From positions 1,116,001 through 1,180,000 of the forward strand of contig NZ_ASWD01000002.1 of NCBI RefSeq assembly GCF_000407485.1: a stretch of DNA of 64,000 nucleotides, given 5' to 3'. The DNA is from Enterococcus pallens ATCC BAA-351 (GTDB taxonomy: Bacteria > Bacillota > Bacilli > Lactobacillales > Enterococcaceae). The notes below the pieces were generated by a model, which saw only the letters and a program-made list of their open reading frames with translations, did no database searches and had not been told where the DNA came from. The translations under genes and the position numbers were made by a program. Of the stretch, positions 44,923 through 52,276 are shown piece by piece. Numbering within the stretch: the first letter of the stretch is position 1; each line of letters starts with the position of its first letter.

Positions 44923-45678
44923 TTAAGTAATCATTAGTTCAACATTGTTTTCGGTCAAAGCGGTTGTAAATTCAGCGGAAGGTGTTTGATCAGTTATCAA
45001 GACGTCAATCTCACTTAAATCACAAATTTTGAACAATCCAGTAGTTTCCAGCTTGGTGTGGTCGGCTAGAGCAATCACCTGTTTACTTTGCCGAATCATT
45101 TGCCGTTTAACCAAGCCTTCTTCTTCCGTATGGATAAACAAGCCTTCAGCATTGATGGCAAATACACCTAATAATGTATAGTCCACTGAGTATTCGCTGA
45201 TTTTCTGAACGGTCTCAGCACCATAAATAAAGAGCTGTTGCTTGTGAAGCTTGCCAGGCAGCATCCGGATTTCGCTATTGGCCAGTTGAGCCAGCAACGT
45301 TGCATGAGTCAAAGAATTGGTAATCGCCAATATCCCTTTACCTTGCAAGTAAGGAATGGCTGCTTCAACAGTGGTAGACGAATCCAAAATAAGAGCGGAA
45401 TTGTTCTTAATTTGTTCGGCTGCCAGTCGCCCCATAGAATCCTTTAGCTGCTGATCGCGGCTGGATCGCTCCTGATAGTCGAAAATCAGCGCCTCTCGAC
45501 TAACCAGCATCGCACCACCATGGATCCGTTTAACGATATTTTTTTGTTCCAGCTTAATTAAATCCCGTCGTATGGTATCCTTAGAAACCTCCAGCTCTGC
45601 TGCTAAAGCTTCTAAGGATGCACTGTTTTGCTGTTCTAAAATGCTTTTGATCTTATCTAACCGTTCTTCTATCAACAT
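44923..45678 (-). CDS. DeoR-family transcriptional regulator
   Basis: 251 aa. The N-terminal DeoR HTH has LEALAAELEVSKDTIRRDLI; the C-terminal sugar-isomerase-like sensor domain includes ALILDSSTTVEAAIPYL and IALADHTKLETTG. The ATG at 45678 has GAAGGAG nine bases upstream; a longer in-frame extension has no support. DeoR proteins usually sense phosphorylated sugars, so pairing with an M24-like protein is unusual. Repeated TTGCAA motifs upstream are candidate operators. Confidence 0.88.
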   Translation of the reverse strand: MLIEERLDKIKSILEQQNSASLEALAAELEVSKDTIRRDLIKLEQKNIVKRIHGGAMLVSREALIFDYQERSSRDQQLKDSMGRLAAEQIKNNSALILDSSTTVEAAIPYLQGKGILAITNSLTHATLLAQLANSEIRMLPGKLHKQQLFIYGAETVQKISEYSVDYTLLGVFAINAEGLFIHTEEEGLVKRQMIRQSKQVIALADHTKLETTGLFKICDLSEIDVLITDQTPSAEFTTALTENNVELMIT

Positions 45679-45746
45679 TGTTGTTCGCTCCTTCCTTTCT
45701 ACCTTATCACCTTTTGCATAAATCTGCAATATGAAAATGCACATCG

Positions 45747-45762
45747 TTGCAAAATATTGCAA
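45747..45762. promoter_or_regulatory. Pair of TTGCAA motifs between deoR and the LysR leader
   Basis: TTGCAA at 45747-45752 and 45757-45762, ten bases (one helical turn) apart, with further TGCA words nearby. TTGCAA is itself a palindrome. A plausible DeoR-family operator in the divergent promoter region; not proven. Confidence 0.4.
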
Positions 45763-45784
45763 AAGGTTGTATAAATCTTTTCCT

Positions 45785-45812
45785 TTGAATATCATTAAAA
45801 CTATGCTATTCT
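45785..45812 (+). promoter_or_regulatory. Possible promoter of the LysR leader transcript
   Basis: TTGAAT (45785-45790), 16 bp, TGC-extended TATTCT (45807-45812). Only moderately close to consensus. Confidence 0.45.
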
Positions 45813-45846
45813 TATTCATACTATTTTAACGAAGGTGATGAATGTG

Positions 45847-45989
45847 ATGCGTATCTACCAGTCAACCCGTTTCTTAACAGCAAACTGCCGTAACATGATG
45901 TGTCCATACGCATCATGTTCTTTGGCGTATACTCAGATTGCCGGATGCAATCTAGCCAGGGGACTTGATGAAAATCAAGTCCCCTTTTT
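45847..45989 (+). promoter_or_regulatory. Cys-leader attenuator 1, upstream of LysR
   Basis: An ATG at 45847 (GGTGAT seven bases before) opens a reading frame with Cys codons at 45886, 45901 and 45916 in NMMCPYASCSLAYT. Pairings: segment 1 AACATGATG (45892-45900) with segment 2 CATCATGTT (45911-45919), 9 bp perfect; segment 2 GTTCTTTGGC (45917-45926) with segment 3 GCCAGGGGAC (45955-45964), 10 bp with wobbles; segment 3 GGGGACTTGAT (45959-45969) with segment 4 ATCAAGTCCCC (45974-45984) and T-run, the terminator. Unlike leader 2 the frame has no stop and continues in phase into LysR. Confidence 0.75.
45959..45989 (+). terminator. Attenuator 1 terminator
   Basis: Perfect 11-bp stem GGGGACTTGAT / ATCAAGTCCCC with GAAA loop, then TTTTTC, 26 bases before the LysR start. 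Confidence 0.88.
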
Positions 45990-46014
45990 CTTTTATCTAG
46001 AAAGGAGTTTTATG

Positions 46015-46938
46015 ATGAATTTTCAACAATGCCGCTATGCTGTAGCGATCGCTAAAGCCGGCAGCTTTAGTCAGGCCGCGAAGGATTTATTTGTTACCCA
46101 GTCCAGCCTTTCTACTGCCATCAAGGAGTTGGAAACCTCCCTTGGCATCCGTTTGTTTCATCGTTCCAAATCAGGGGTTCGCTTAACGGAAGAAGGCAGT
46201 GAGTTTTTAGTGTCCGCACGCCGTATTTTGGCTCAGGTGGAGCTGCTGGAGAATCAGTATCAGCCCAACAAGAAAAAAGATTTTGTGATCGCTGCTCAGC
46301 ATTACGATTTTTTGTCCCAGCCCTTCTTGACTGTCTTTCACCAGTTTCAGCAGGAGTGCCAGAGCTTTCATTTGATTGAAACCACGACCCAAAAAATTAT
46401 TGAAAGTCTGCAAAGCTTCCGCAGCGAGCTGGGAATTTTGTATTTAACCCCTGCTAATAAACGGTCACTGGAGCGGCATTTTGCACAAGAGCAGTTGACT
46501 TTTCAGCCGTTGGGAAATTTTGTTACTCGGATTTTCCTGCGCAAGGATCATCCCTTGGCTGAAAAAGCACAGCTGACGATTCAAGATTTGGCTGACTATC
46601 CGCAAATTCGTTTTAATCAGGAGGAGTATGAGTTTTCTCACTTTGAAGAGGACCCGCTAGAGATTCCTACTGAGCAGGCAGTAATTTACGCCAACGATCG
46701 GGGTACCCTGCTGAATTTATTGTGCGGTTCAGATGCCTATGCTTCAGGCTTGGGGATTGTAGAAGGCTTTGCTAAGGACCAGATTGTCTTGCTTCCCTTG
46801 GCCGATTCCGATATCCATACACTGGGGGTCGTCTATCATCAGCAGCGCTCCCTGAGTGACATGGCCGAGCGTTTCATTAAGGAAGTTCAAATCGCTGTGA
46901 ATCAGTCCACTGTATCTATTGAGAAAATCAATGGGTGA
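46015..46938 (+). CDS. LysR-family transcriptional regulator
   Basis: 307 aa. The N-terminal HTH is CRYAVAIAKAGSFSQAAKDLF and TQSSLSTAIKELETSLG; a C-terminal periplasmic-binding-like sensor domain follows. The ATG at 46015 has AAAGGAG seven bases upstream; an adjacent ATG at 46012 is closer. The frame is also open back to the Cys leader, so an N-terminally extended form is possible. It precedes the URO-D/ABC operon in the same direction and is a good candidate regulator of sulphur-amino-acid genes, like CmbR/CysR proteins; the ligand is unknown. Confidence 0.87.
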   Translation: MNFQQCRYAVAIAKAGSFSQAAKDLFVTQSSLSTAIKELETSLGIRLFHRSKSGVRLTEEGSEFLVSARRILAQVELLENQYQPNKKKDFVIAAQHYDFLSQPFLTVFHQFQQECQSFHLIETTTQKIIESLQSFRSELGILYLTPANKRSLERHFAQEQLTFQPLGNFVTRIFLRKDHPLAEKAQLTIQDLADYPQIRFNQEEYEFSHFEEDPLEIPTEQAVIYANDRGTLLNLLCGSDAYASGLGIVEGFAKDQIVLLPLADSDIHTLGVVYHQQRSLSDMAERFIKEVQIAVNQSTVSIEKING

Positions 46939-46975
46939 CCATCAATAACAACAATTATCCAAATGACCTGGAACT

Positions 46976-46984
46976 TGGTATAGT
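46976..46984 (+). promoter_or_regulatory. Extended -10 promoter of Cys-leader 2
   Basis: TGGTATAGT, a TGn-extended -10 element, 33 bases before the leader peptide ATG. The -35 region is weak, which could fit an activator such as the upstream LysR protein. Confidence 0.55.
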
Positions 46985-47016
46985 TAGAAAAAGTTAAAAC
47001 AAGGAGGAGAACACGG

Positions 47017-47103
47017 ATGTTAACAGTCAATCATTCAGCAATCACAACTGAATCAATGAACATGGCTTGTCAATGCATGCCGTGTTCTTTAGCGTACCCT
47101 TAA
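47017..47103 (+). CDS. Cys-containing leader peptide (28 aa)
   Basis: Begins MLTVNHSAITTES and ends NMACQCMPCSLAYP before TAA. Three Cys codons (47068, 47074, 47083) cluster next to the stop. AAGGAGGA lies nine bases upstream. The last part is homologous to the leader before LysR (C-x4-CSLAY), with synonymous third-base changes in Leu and Tyr codons, which supports real translation. It probably reports tRNA-Cys charging. Confidence 0.8.
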   Translation: MLTVNHSAITTESMNMACQCMPCSLAYP

Positions 47104-47166
47104 AGGAATGAAGCTCATTTCAAAAGGTGCACTAAAGGACTTGATGCCTATTCAAGTCCTTTTTTC
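47059..47166 (+). promoter_or_regulatory. Cys-leader attenuator 2, upstream of the URO-D/ABC operon
   Basis: Pairings: segment 1 AACATGGC (47059-47066) with segment 2 GCCGTGTT (47079-47086), 8 bp with one wobble; segment 2 from GTTC to GTACC (47084-47098) with segment 3 from GGTGC to AAGGAC (47126-47140), about 15 bp with one mismatch; segment 3 AAAGGACTTGA (47134-47144) with segment 4 TCAAGTCCTTT (47152-47162) and T-run. Segment 1 adjoins the first Cys codon, so ribosome stalling would free segment 2 to make the antiterminator. Confidence 0.78.
47134..47166 (+). terminator. Attenuator 2 terminator
   Basis: AAAGGACTTGA / TCAAGTCCTTT stem, then a T-run. The core GGACTTGAT...TCAAGTCC is shared with attenuator 1. 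Confidence 0.87.
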
Positions 47167-47178
47167 TTTGGCTTAGTT

Positions 47179-47200
47179 GCGAATTTTTTCACAAATTCGC
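47179..47200. repeat. Short hairpin between attenuator 2 and the URO-D-like gene
   Basis: GCGAATTT and AAATTCGC, 8-bp arms around 6 bases, in the 110-bp stretch between terminator and gene. No T-run. Its role is unknown. Confidence 0.35.
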
Positions 47201-47275
47201 TACATTTAAGCAATGATGCGTCGCTGCTATTCATCCCTTATGAGGGGTTCAAAACAAAAAAAGGAGTGTTTTTAC

Positions 47276-48283
47276 ATGTCAAAAAGAGAATTGGTTTTAC
47301 GTGCACTGCATCAACAGCAAGTCGAAAGAGTCCCGGTCGGTTTTTGGTTTCATTTTATTACCAATGAAGAAGAGCTGCGGCAGCCAGTCCCAGCGGTTAT
47401 TGAACGCAACATTGCTGGTCATCAAGCGTTTATCGCAGACTTCCAGCCAGATTTCGTTAAATTGATGAGTGACGGTTTCTTCTACTATCCCAATGATCAA
47501 ATTGCCCAAGCTAAAACGATTGATGACTTGAAAAATATTCAATCCATCGGCAAAGATCATACCTGGATTCAGCAGCAAGTAGACTTAGTGAAGCAGCAAA
47601 AGGAACAATTCGTCGAAGATATCGCGGCCTTTTACAATATTTTTGCACCAGCGACTTATTTTAAATGGCAGCTGGCAGGTGGTGAAGCTCAATTTGCGGA
47701 TTTTTTATTAGAGAATCCTGATTTGACAAAGCAGGTGTTAGCAGTGATTGCTGAGGATATTGCTTATCTAGTCACTGCCATTTTGAGTCAAACCGATATT
47801 GATGGCATTTACTTGAGTGTTCAAAATGTGCAGGATCCGCGAATTTCTTCTGATGCTTACGCTCAGTTGGTTCGCAGCTCTGATTTGCTTGTTCTGAAGG
47901 CGGCTAATACCGTCTCTGCCAACAACATTTTGCATATTTGCGGTTACGAAGGAGCAACAAACGATTTGTCCCTTTATCAAGATTATCCTTCCGCAGCGGT
48001 TAATTGGGCAGTTGGTCCTGAAGAGCTGTCGTTAGCCGAAGGAAAAGAATTATTTGAACGAACTGTCATTGGCGGCTTTGATAATACGGTGAACAGTGTG
48101 CTTTATCAAGGCAATCAAACCGATATCCAGCACACCGCCCAAGCCCTGCTGGAGGAGGCTGGTGAGACTGGGGTAATTTTAGGAGCTGATTGCACCGTGC
48201 CAAGTGATATTCCGCTGGAGTATTTGCAATGGGTTCGAGAAGTAACCTATCAAAAGGCTGCCAGCACTAGCGATAACTACTAG
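47276..48283 (+). CDS. Uroporphyrinogen decarboxylase-like (MtaA/CmuA-type) methyltransferase
   Basis: 335 aa with a URO-D superfamily barrel: MSKRELVLRALHQQQVERVPVGFW at the start (in short segments), ILHICGYEGATNDL and GGFDNTVNSVLYQG later. Relatives include HemE and methyl- or corrinoid-transferases such as MtaA. The lack of haem genes nearby and the amino-acid transporter downstream argue against HemE. It may demethylate or dealkylate an imported thioether or amino acid; this is inference. The ATG at 47276 has AAGGAG nine bases upstream. First gene after attenuator 2. Confidence 0.75.
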   Translation: MSKRELVLRALHQQQVERVPVGFWFHFITNEEELRQPVPAVIERNIAGHQAFIADFQPDFVKLMSDGFFYYPNDQIAQAKTIDDLKNIQSIGKDHTWIQQQVDLVKQQKEQFVEDIAAFYNIFAPATYFKWQLAGGEAQFADFLLENPDLTKQVLAVIAEDIAYLVTAILSQTDIDGIYLSVQNVQDPRISSDAYAQLVRSSDLLVLKAANTVSANNILHICGYEGATNDLSLYQDYPSAAVNWAVGPEELSLAEGKELFERTVIGGFDNTVNSVLYQGNQTDIQHTAQALLEEAGETGVILGADCTVPSDIPLEYLQWVREVTYQKAASTSDNY

Positions 48284-48320
48284 TTTGATAAAAATGAGCT
48301 AACAACAAGGAGGAAGTAAA

Positions 48321-49178
48321 ATGAAGAAAATCATTATTGGTTTAGGCATTGTTTTAGTACTGGCTGGAGGAACCTTTTGGGTCAGGCAAAGCAATCGACC
48401 AGAAGCGGCTGATGAAAAGGTGACAACTATAAAAGTTGCTCATACCCAAAATTATGTTCCTTACGATTTCATCAATGAAAAGGGTGAATCCGATGGGTAT
48501 GAGGTTCAGGTCTTAAAAGCAGTGGATAAAAAGCTGCCTCAATATAAGCTGGAGTACACCGGCACCAGTGACGACGATTTACTGATCGGCTTGGAATCAG
48601 GAAAATATGATGTAGGCGTTAAGGGTGCTTGGTACACCGCTGAACGGGCGAAGAAATTCATTCTGCCAGAAGAAAAAATCGGTGCCAGCATCATTGGCTT
48701 CACTATTCGCAAAGAAGACGCCGGAACCATCACTGATATCGACTCGTTTGCAAAAACAGGAGGCAAACTTGTACCGATTTCACCGCAAAATGCTCAGTGG
48801 AACGTAATCGAAGAATATAACAAGGAGCATGCTGATCAGCCGATTCAGCTGACTGCCGCCGAAGCTTTTAATGTCGCAGATGCCTATGCTTGGGTATTGG
48901 AAAAACGCTATGATGCCTTCTTTGATATCAAGCTTTCCTATGAAGAAGCCATCCAAAATGAAGACGGTGCTTATCATCAATATGCTGATCAGCTGACCTA
49001 TGTGCCTTACAAAGGTATCCCTACCTACCCGCTGCTGCATCGCAATGAACAGAATAAGGAATTTGCTAAAGCCTATGAAGGAGCCATTCGTGAACTGGAA
49101 AAAGACGGCACGCTTCAAGCCTTATCGGAGGAATATTTTGGTGAGGATGTTTTCAAATTTATTGATGAGAATAACTAA
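48321..49178 (+). CDS. Amino-acid ABC transporter substrate-binding protein (family 3)
   Basis: 285 aa, SBP_bac_3 type: KVAHTQNYVPYDFINEKGES, GYEVQVLKAVDKKLP, LIGLESGKYDVGVKGAWYT. The N-terminal hydrophobic segment has no lipobox Cys, so it is membrane-anchored or secreted rather than a lipoprotein. It resembles cystine/polar-amino-acid binders such as YxeM/TcyA; exact ligand unknown. It follows the URO-D-like gene by 37 bp and precedes two permeases and an ATPase. Confidence 0.87.
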   Translation: MKKIIIGLGIVLVLAGGTFWVRQSNRPEAADEKVTTIKVAHTQNYVPYDFINEKGESDGYEVQVLKAVDKKLPQYKLEYTGTSDDDLLIGLESGKYDVGVKGAWYTAERAKKFILPEEKIGASIIGFTIRKEDAGTITDIDSFAKTGGKLVPISPQNAQWNVIEEYNKEHADQPIQLTAAEAFNVADAYAWVLEKRYDAFFDIKLSYEEAIQNEDGAYHQYADQLTYVPYKGIPTYPLLHRNEQNKEFAKAYEGAIRELEKDGTLQALSEEYFGEDVFKFIDENN

Positions 49179-49189
49179 GGAGGAATTCG

Positions 49190-49918
49190 ATGGTCTCTTT
49201 TGATCCGGCACATATCGTTCAAGTATTGCCCGACCTGCTGGTACATTTGCCGGTTACGCTAGCTGTCGCTGGCGTAACTGTGCTTCTAGGAACCCTTTTA
49301 GGTGGCTTGGTCGCCTGGGGGCTGCTGACTTCAGATAAACATGTAAGAAAGATTGCCGAGAGCTATGTGTTTGTTTTACGTTGTACTCCGCCAATTGTGC
49401 TGCTGTTTATCGTATTTTACGGCTTTCCCCGCTTCCTTAGCTGGTGGCTGGGCATTGAAAGTGACGGCTGGTCTCGCGGTGTCTTCGTAGTTATCGCCAT
49501 GACTTTATTGTTTGCGGCGATTATTTCTAAAGTTTTCACCTCTGCCTATCTGGCAGTGCCGAAGGGTCAATTGGAGGCGGGGTTGAGTATCGGGCTCTCG
49601 CCGTTGCAAACTTTTTACCGTATCTTGTTGCCTCAAGCTGCTAGAATTGCCTTGCCGAATTTTTCAACTGCCCTGCTTAATTTGATGAAGGATGCCGCCT
49701 TAGCCTATACGATTGGCTTAGTTGATGTTTTGGGTGGTGCAAACCTTTTAATCAGCCGCAATTTCGGCAATTATTCGCTGGAAACTTATACAGCGGCAGC
49801 GATTATTTATTGGGGCTTGGCCTTTGTACTAACCTTAGCCACTCAAGCTGCTGAACAACTGTTATCACCAGCAGGATTCCAGTTTCACCTAGCTCGCAGT
49901 CGCTCCAGCAAAAAATAG
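49190..49918 (+). CDS. Amino-acid ABC transporter permease 1
   Basis: 242 aa HisM-type permease. About five hydrophobic helices; the EAA-like loop is KGQLEAGLSIGLSPLQTFYRILLPQAAR, read in parts near 122-149. It starts 11 bp after the binding protein gene with a GGAGG site, and forms a heterodimer with permease 2. Confidence 0.9.
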   Translation: MVSFDPAHIVQVLPDLLVHLPVTLAVAGVTVLLGTLLGGLVAWGLLTSDKHVRKIAESYVFVLRCTPPIVLLFIVFYGFPRFLSWWLGIESDGWSRGVFVVIAMTLLFAAIISKVFTSAYLAVPKGQLEAGLSIGLSPLQTFYRILLPQAARIALPNFSTALLNLMKDAALAYTIGLVDVLGGANLLISRNFGNYSLETYTAAAIIYWGLAFVLTLATQAAEQLLSPAGFQFHLARSRSSKK

Positions 49919-50016
49919 CTTAATTGTCGTTAGGGACCTTAAAACAGTGGACTGAACGTCGACTCAATTTTTCCAAGGAGAAAATAATAGCTTACTATAA
50001 AGGAGGAACGCTTTAA

Positions 50017-50793
50017 ATGGATTGGCAGTTTATCATCGAAACCTTTTTTCTCACTTTAAAGGGTGTGCCTACTACCTTAGCTATCATGGTAGTAGCTTTT
50101 GTACTTAGTTTTTTACCAGCCTTACTGCTGGCTCTGGCGCGGATTCATCAGGTAAAGGGCGTTACGGCCTTTTCCATGGTTTATCTGGCCTTCGTGCGGG
50201 CAACTCCGCCGATTTTACTTATCTTATTTTTCTACAGCCTGCTGCCTAGTGTCTTAAATGTTTTCATGCAGCACATTGGCAGCTCGGTGAATGTCTTTGA
50301 ATTTAATCCGATCTTCTATGCCTTTATCGTCTTTGGCTTTTTTACTACGGCCAGCTTATCGGAAGTCTTCCGCTCGGCTTTGATGACGGTGGACAAAGGA
50401 CAGCTGGAGGCTGGACAGGCGGTTGGGTTAAGTACCTTTCAAACCTACCGCCGGATTATTTTTCCGCAAGCTCTGGTTTCAGCTTTACCGAATTTATGTA
50501 ATCTGATGATCAATTTAGTTAAAGGAACCTCTTTAGTTTTTGTTATGACGGTACAGGATATTACCGCTATCGCTCGGGTACAAGCGGCTTACGGCTACCA
50601 CTATTTTGAAGCCTATTTTGTCATTTTCGTGGTGTATTTACTACTGTGCGGAGCTATTCAAGGAGTGTTCTCGTTGCTGCAACGCCGTATTTTCCGACAA
50701 TCCATTAGAAGTAAGCGAAAGGAGCAAGCCCATGTTAAACGCTACCCATATTCACAAAAGCTTTCAGCAGCAAGCAGTTTTAAAAGACGTTAG
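50017..50793 (+). CDS. Amino-acid ABC transporter permease 2
   Basis: 258 aa HisM-type permease with [19 protein letters not shown] and the EAA-like loop [26 protein letters not shown] lies nine bases before the ATG; a second AGGAG in the 98-bp gap has no start. The C-terminus runs 62 bp into the ATPase gene, adding about 20 basic residues beyond the usual family end. Confidence 0.9.
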   Translation: MDWQFIIETFFLTLKGVPTTLAIMVVAFVLSFLPALLLALARIHQVKGVTAFSMVYLAFVRATPPILLILFFYSLLPSVLNVFMQHIGSSVNVFEFNPIFYAFIVFGFFTTASLSEVFRSALMTVDKGQLEAGQAVGLSTFQTYRRIIFPQALVSALPNLCNLMINLVKGTSLVFVMTVQDITAIARVQAAYGYHYFEAYFVIFVVYLLLCGAIQGVFSLLQRRIFRQSIRSKRKEQAHVKRYPYSQKLSAASSFKRR

Positions 50794-51463
50794 CCTGCAG
50801 GTAAATCAAGGAGATGTCATTGTAATCCTCGGCCCCAGCGGTTCTGGTAAAACTACTTTTCTCCGCTGCCTGAATGGTTTGGAGCAAGCCGACAGCGGCG
50901 AATTGGCTATTGCTGATGCCGCCTACGACTTAGCCAAAATTTCCAGTAAAGATATATTAGCTCTTCGTAAAAAGACCGCCTTTGTTTTTCAGCACTACAA
51001 TTTGTTTGCCAATAAGACAGCCTTGGAAAATGTGTTAGAAGGCTTAATTATCGCCCGTAAGGTTCCAAAAGGCGAAGCTCTGAAAACGGCCCGGGAAGCG
51101 ATTGCTAAGGTTGGCCTGTCCAGTCACGAAAATTATTATCCTCATGAATTATCTGGAGGCCAGCAGCAGCGAATCGGCATTGCCCGGGCAATTGCCGTGA
51201 AGCCAGACGTTCTGCTGTTTGATGAACCTACCTCCGCCTTAGATCCTGAGCTGATCGGCGACGTTCTGCAGGTGATGCGGCAGCTGGCGGAAGAAGGCAT
51301 TACCATGGTGGTGGTTACACATGAGATGGGCTTTGCCCGCGACATTGCTAACCATGTAGTTTTTATGGATGAAGGTCGAATCATCGAAGAAGGTGCACCT
51401 AAGGAATTCTTTGCAGCACCGAAAGAAGAGCGGACCAAACGCTTTTTAGCCCGAATTAGTTAA
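50732..51463 (+). CDS. Amino-acid ABC transporter ATP-binding protein
   Basis: 243 aa. Walker [10 protein letters not shown], signature LSGGQQQR, Walker [13 protein letters not shown] and the switch His in VVTHEMG. GlnQ/TcyC-type polar amino-acid importer ATPase. The ATG at 50732 has AAAGGAG seven bases upstream and lies inside the end of permease 2. Last gene of the operon, closed by a terminator. Confidence 0.92.
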   Translation: MLNATHIHKSFQQQAVLKDVSLQVNQGDVIVILGPSGSGKTTFLRCLNGLEQADSGELAIADAAYDLAKISSKDILALRKKTAFVFQHYNLFANKTALENVLEGLIIARKVPKGEALKTAREAIAKVGLSSHENYYPHELSGGQQQRIGIARAIAVKPDVLLFDEPTSALDPELIGDVLQVMRQLAEEGITMVVVTHEMGFARDIANHVVFMDEGRIIEEGAPKEFFAAPKEERTKRFLARIS

Positions 51464-51505
51464 AAAAGGAGAAACGCTGGTTGATTTTCAGCGCTTCTCC
51501 TTTTT
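51463..51505. terminator. Terminator between the ABC operon and rlaP
   Basis: AAAAAGGAGAAACGCTG pairs with CAGCGCTTCTCCTTTTT (one mismatch); T-runs on both strands, so it can serve both convergent operons. Confidence 0.88.
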
Positions 51506-51506
51506 A

Positions 51507-52265
51507 TTATTCTAGCCAGTTTAAAAAGAATTCATTCAATTTGGTGGAAGCAATCGCCGGTCCTTTATCCATGCCTTTTACATAGCCGTTAAAGAAATTC
51601 AGCTGTTCTTCCAAAAATTGGTTCAGCTGCGGGATACAGGTTTCTATATCCAGCTCATCGCCTCGCTTTTTTCTCGCTAGCAGGTCATAGATAATTTGCA
51701 ATAAATCAGCCGACAGGTTTGGCAGGGGCAACATTTCATCAAACAACACGGGCGGCCGTTGATGATACGTCTGAACCCACATGCAGGCCAGTACCGGACG
51801 CAGAACATAAAAATACTTCTTGATCCGAACCTGCTCTTTTTTCAAATACTCCCGATAGTTGCCTTCTGCCATATGCAAATAGTGATAAATCAGACGCTGC
51901 TCGTTGAGACTATCGGTGCTCAACTGCCGAAGCGCTGCGATAAACGGTGGATTCTCATGGTAAATTAGCGGCGAATTCAGCCACTCCAGCAATGCTGGAT
52001 TACTTTTTTGCAGCAGCTTCAGGGTTTTGTCTAAATCCCAGCCGCAAATATCCAGCTGTTCATTGATGGGAATTTCTAAATGATCAGCAGTCTTTTCCAG
52101 TTTTAGGTACCAATTTTTCGGGCGGCGATAAATGAAGCGAACATCATAATCGCTGTCCTGCGAGGGGAACCCCCAGGCCCGACTGCCGCTTTCCACCGCA
52201 TATAAAATTTCAATCTGCTCCTGCTGTTCAATTTCCCGCAGAGCTTGTCGGATTTTCTGCTCCAT
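51507..52265 (-). CDS. rlaP: RlaP-type nucleotidyltransferase (PF10127-like), RNA-repair partner
   Basis: 252 aa. The polymerase-beta-type nucleotidyltransferase motif is complete: GSRAWG at 27-32 and DSDYD at 37-41, then LDICGWDLDK. RlaP proteins occur beside RNA ligases and are thought to add or edit nucleotides at RNA ends during repair. Here it follows pnkp by 11 bp as the third gene of hen1-pnkp-rlaP, which strongly supports the RNA-repair role. No experimental activity is known to me for this branch. Confidence 0.85.
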   Translation of the reverse strand: MEQKIRQALREIEQQEQIEILYAVESGSRAWGFPSQDSDYDVRFIYRRPKNWYLKLEKTADHLEIPINEQLDICGWDLDKTLKLLQKSNPALLEWLNSPLIYHENPPFIAALRQLSTDSLNEQRLIYHYLHMAEGNYREYLKKEQVRIKKYFYVLRPVLACMWVQTYHQRPPVLFDEMLPLPNLSADLLQIIYDLLARKKRGDELDIETCIPQLNQFLEEQLNFFNGYVKGMDKGPAIASTKLNEFFLNWLE

Positions 52266-52276
52266 GTTATCCCTCC

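Noticed and set aside
45892-45930. Leader 1 stem ATACGC:GCGTAT as a second conserved pairing
   Set aside because: Leader 2 has no matching complement there, so it is not supported by comparison.
47276-48283. Calling the URO-D-like gene hemE
   Set aside because: It is linked to an amino-acid importer, no haem genes are near, and enterococci generally lack haem synthesis.
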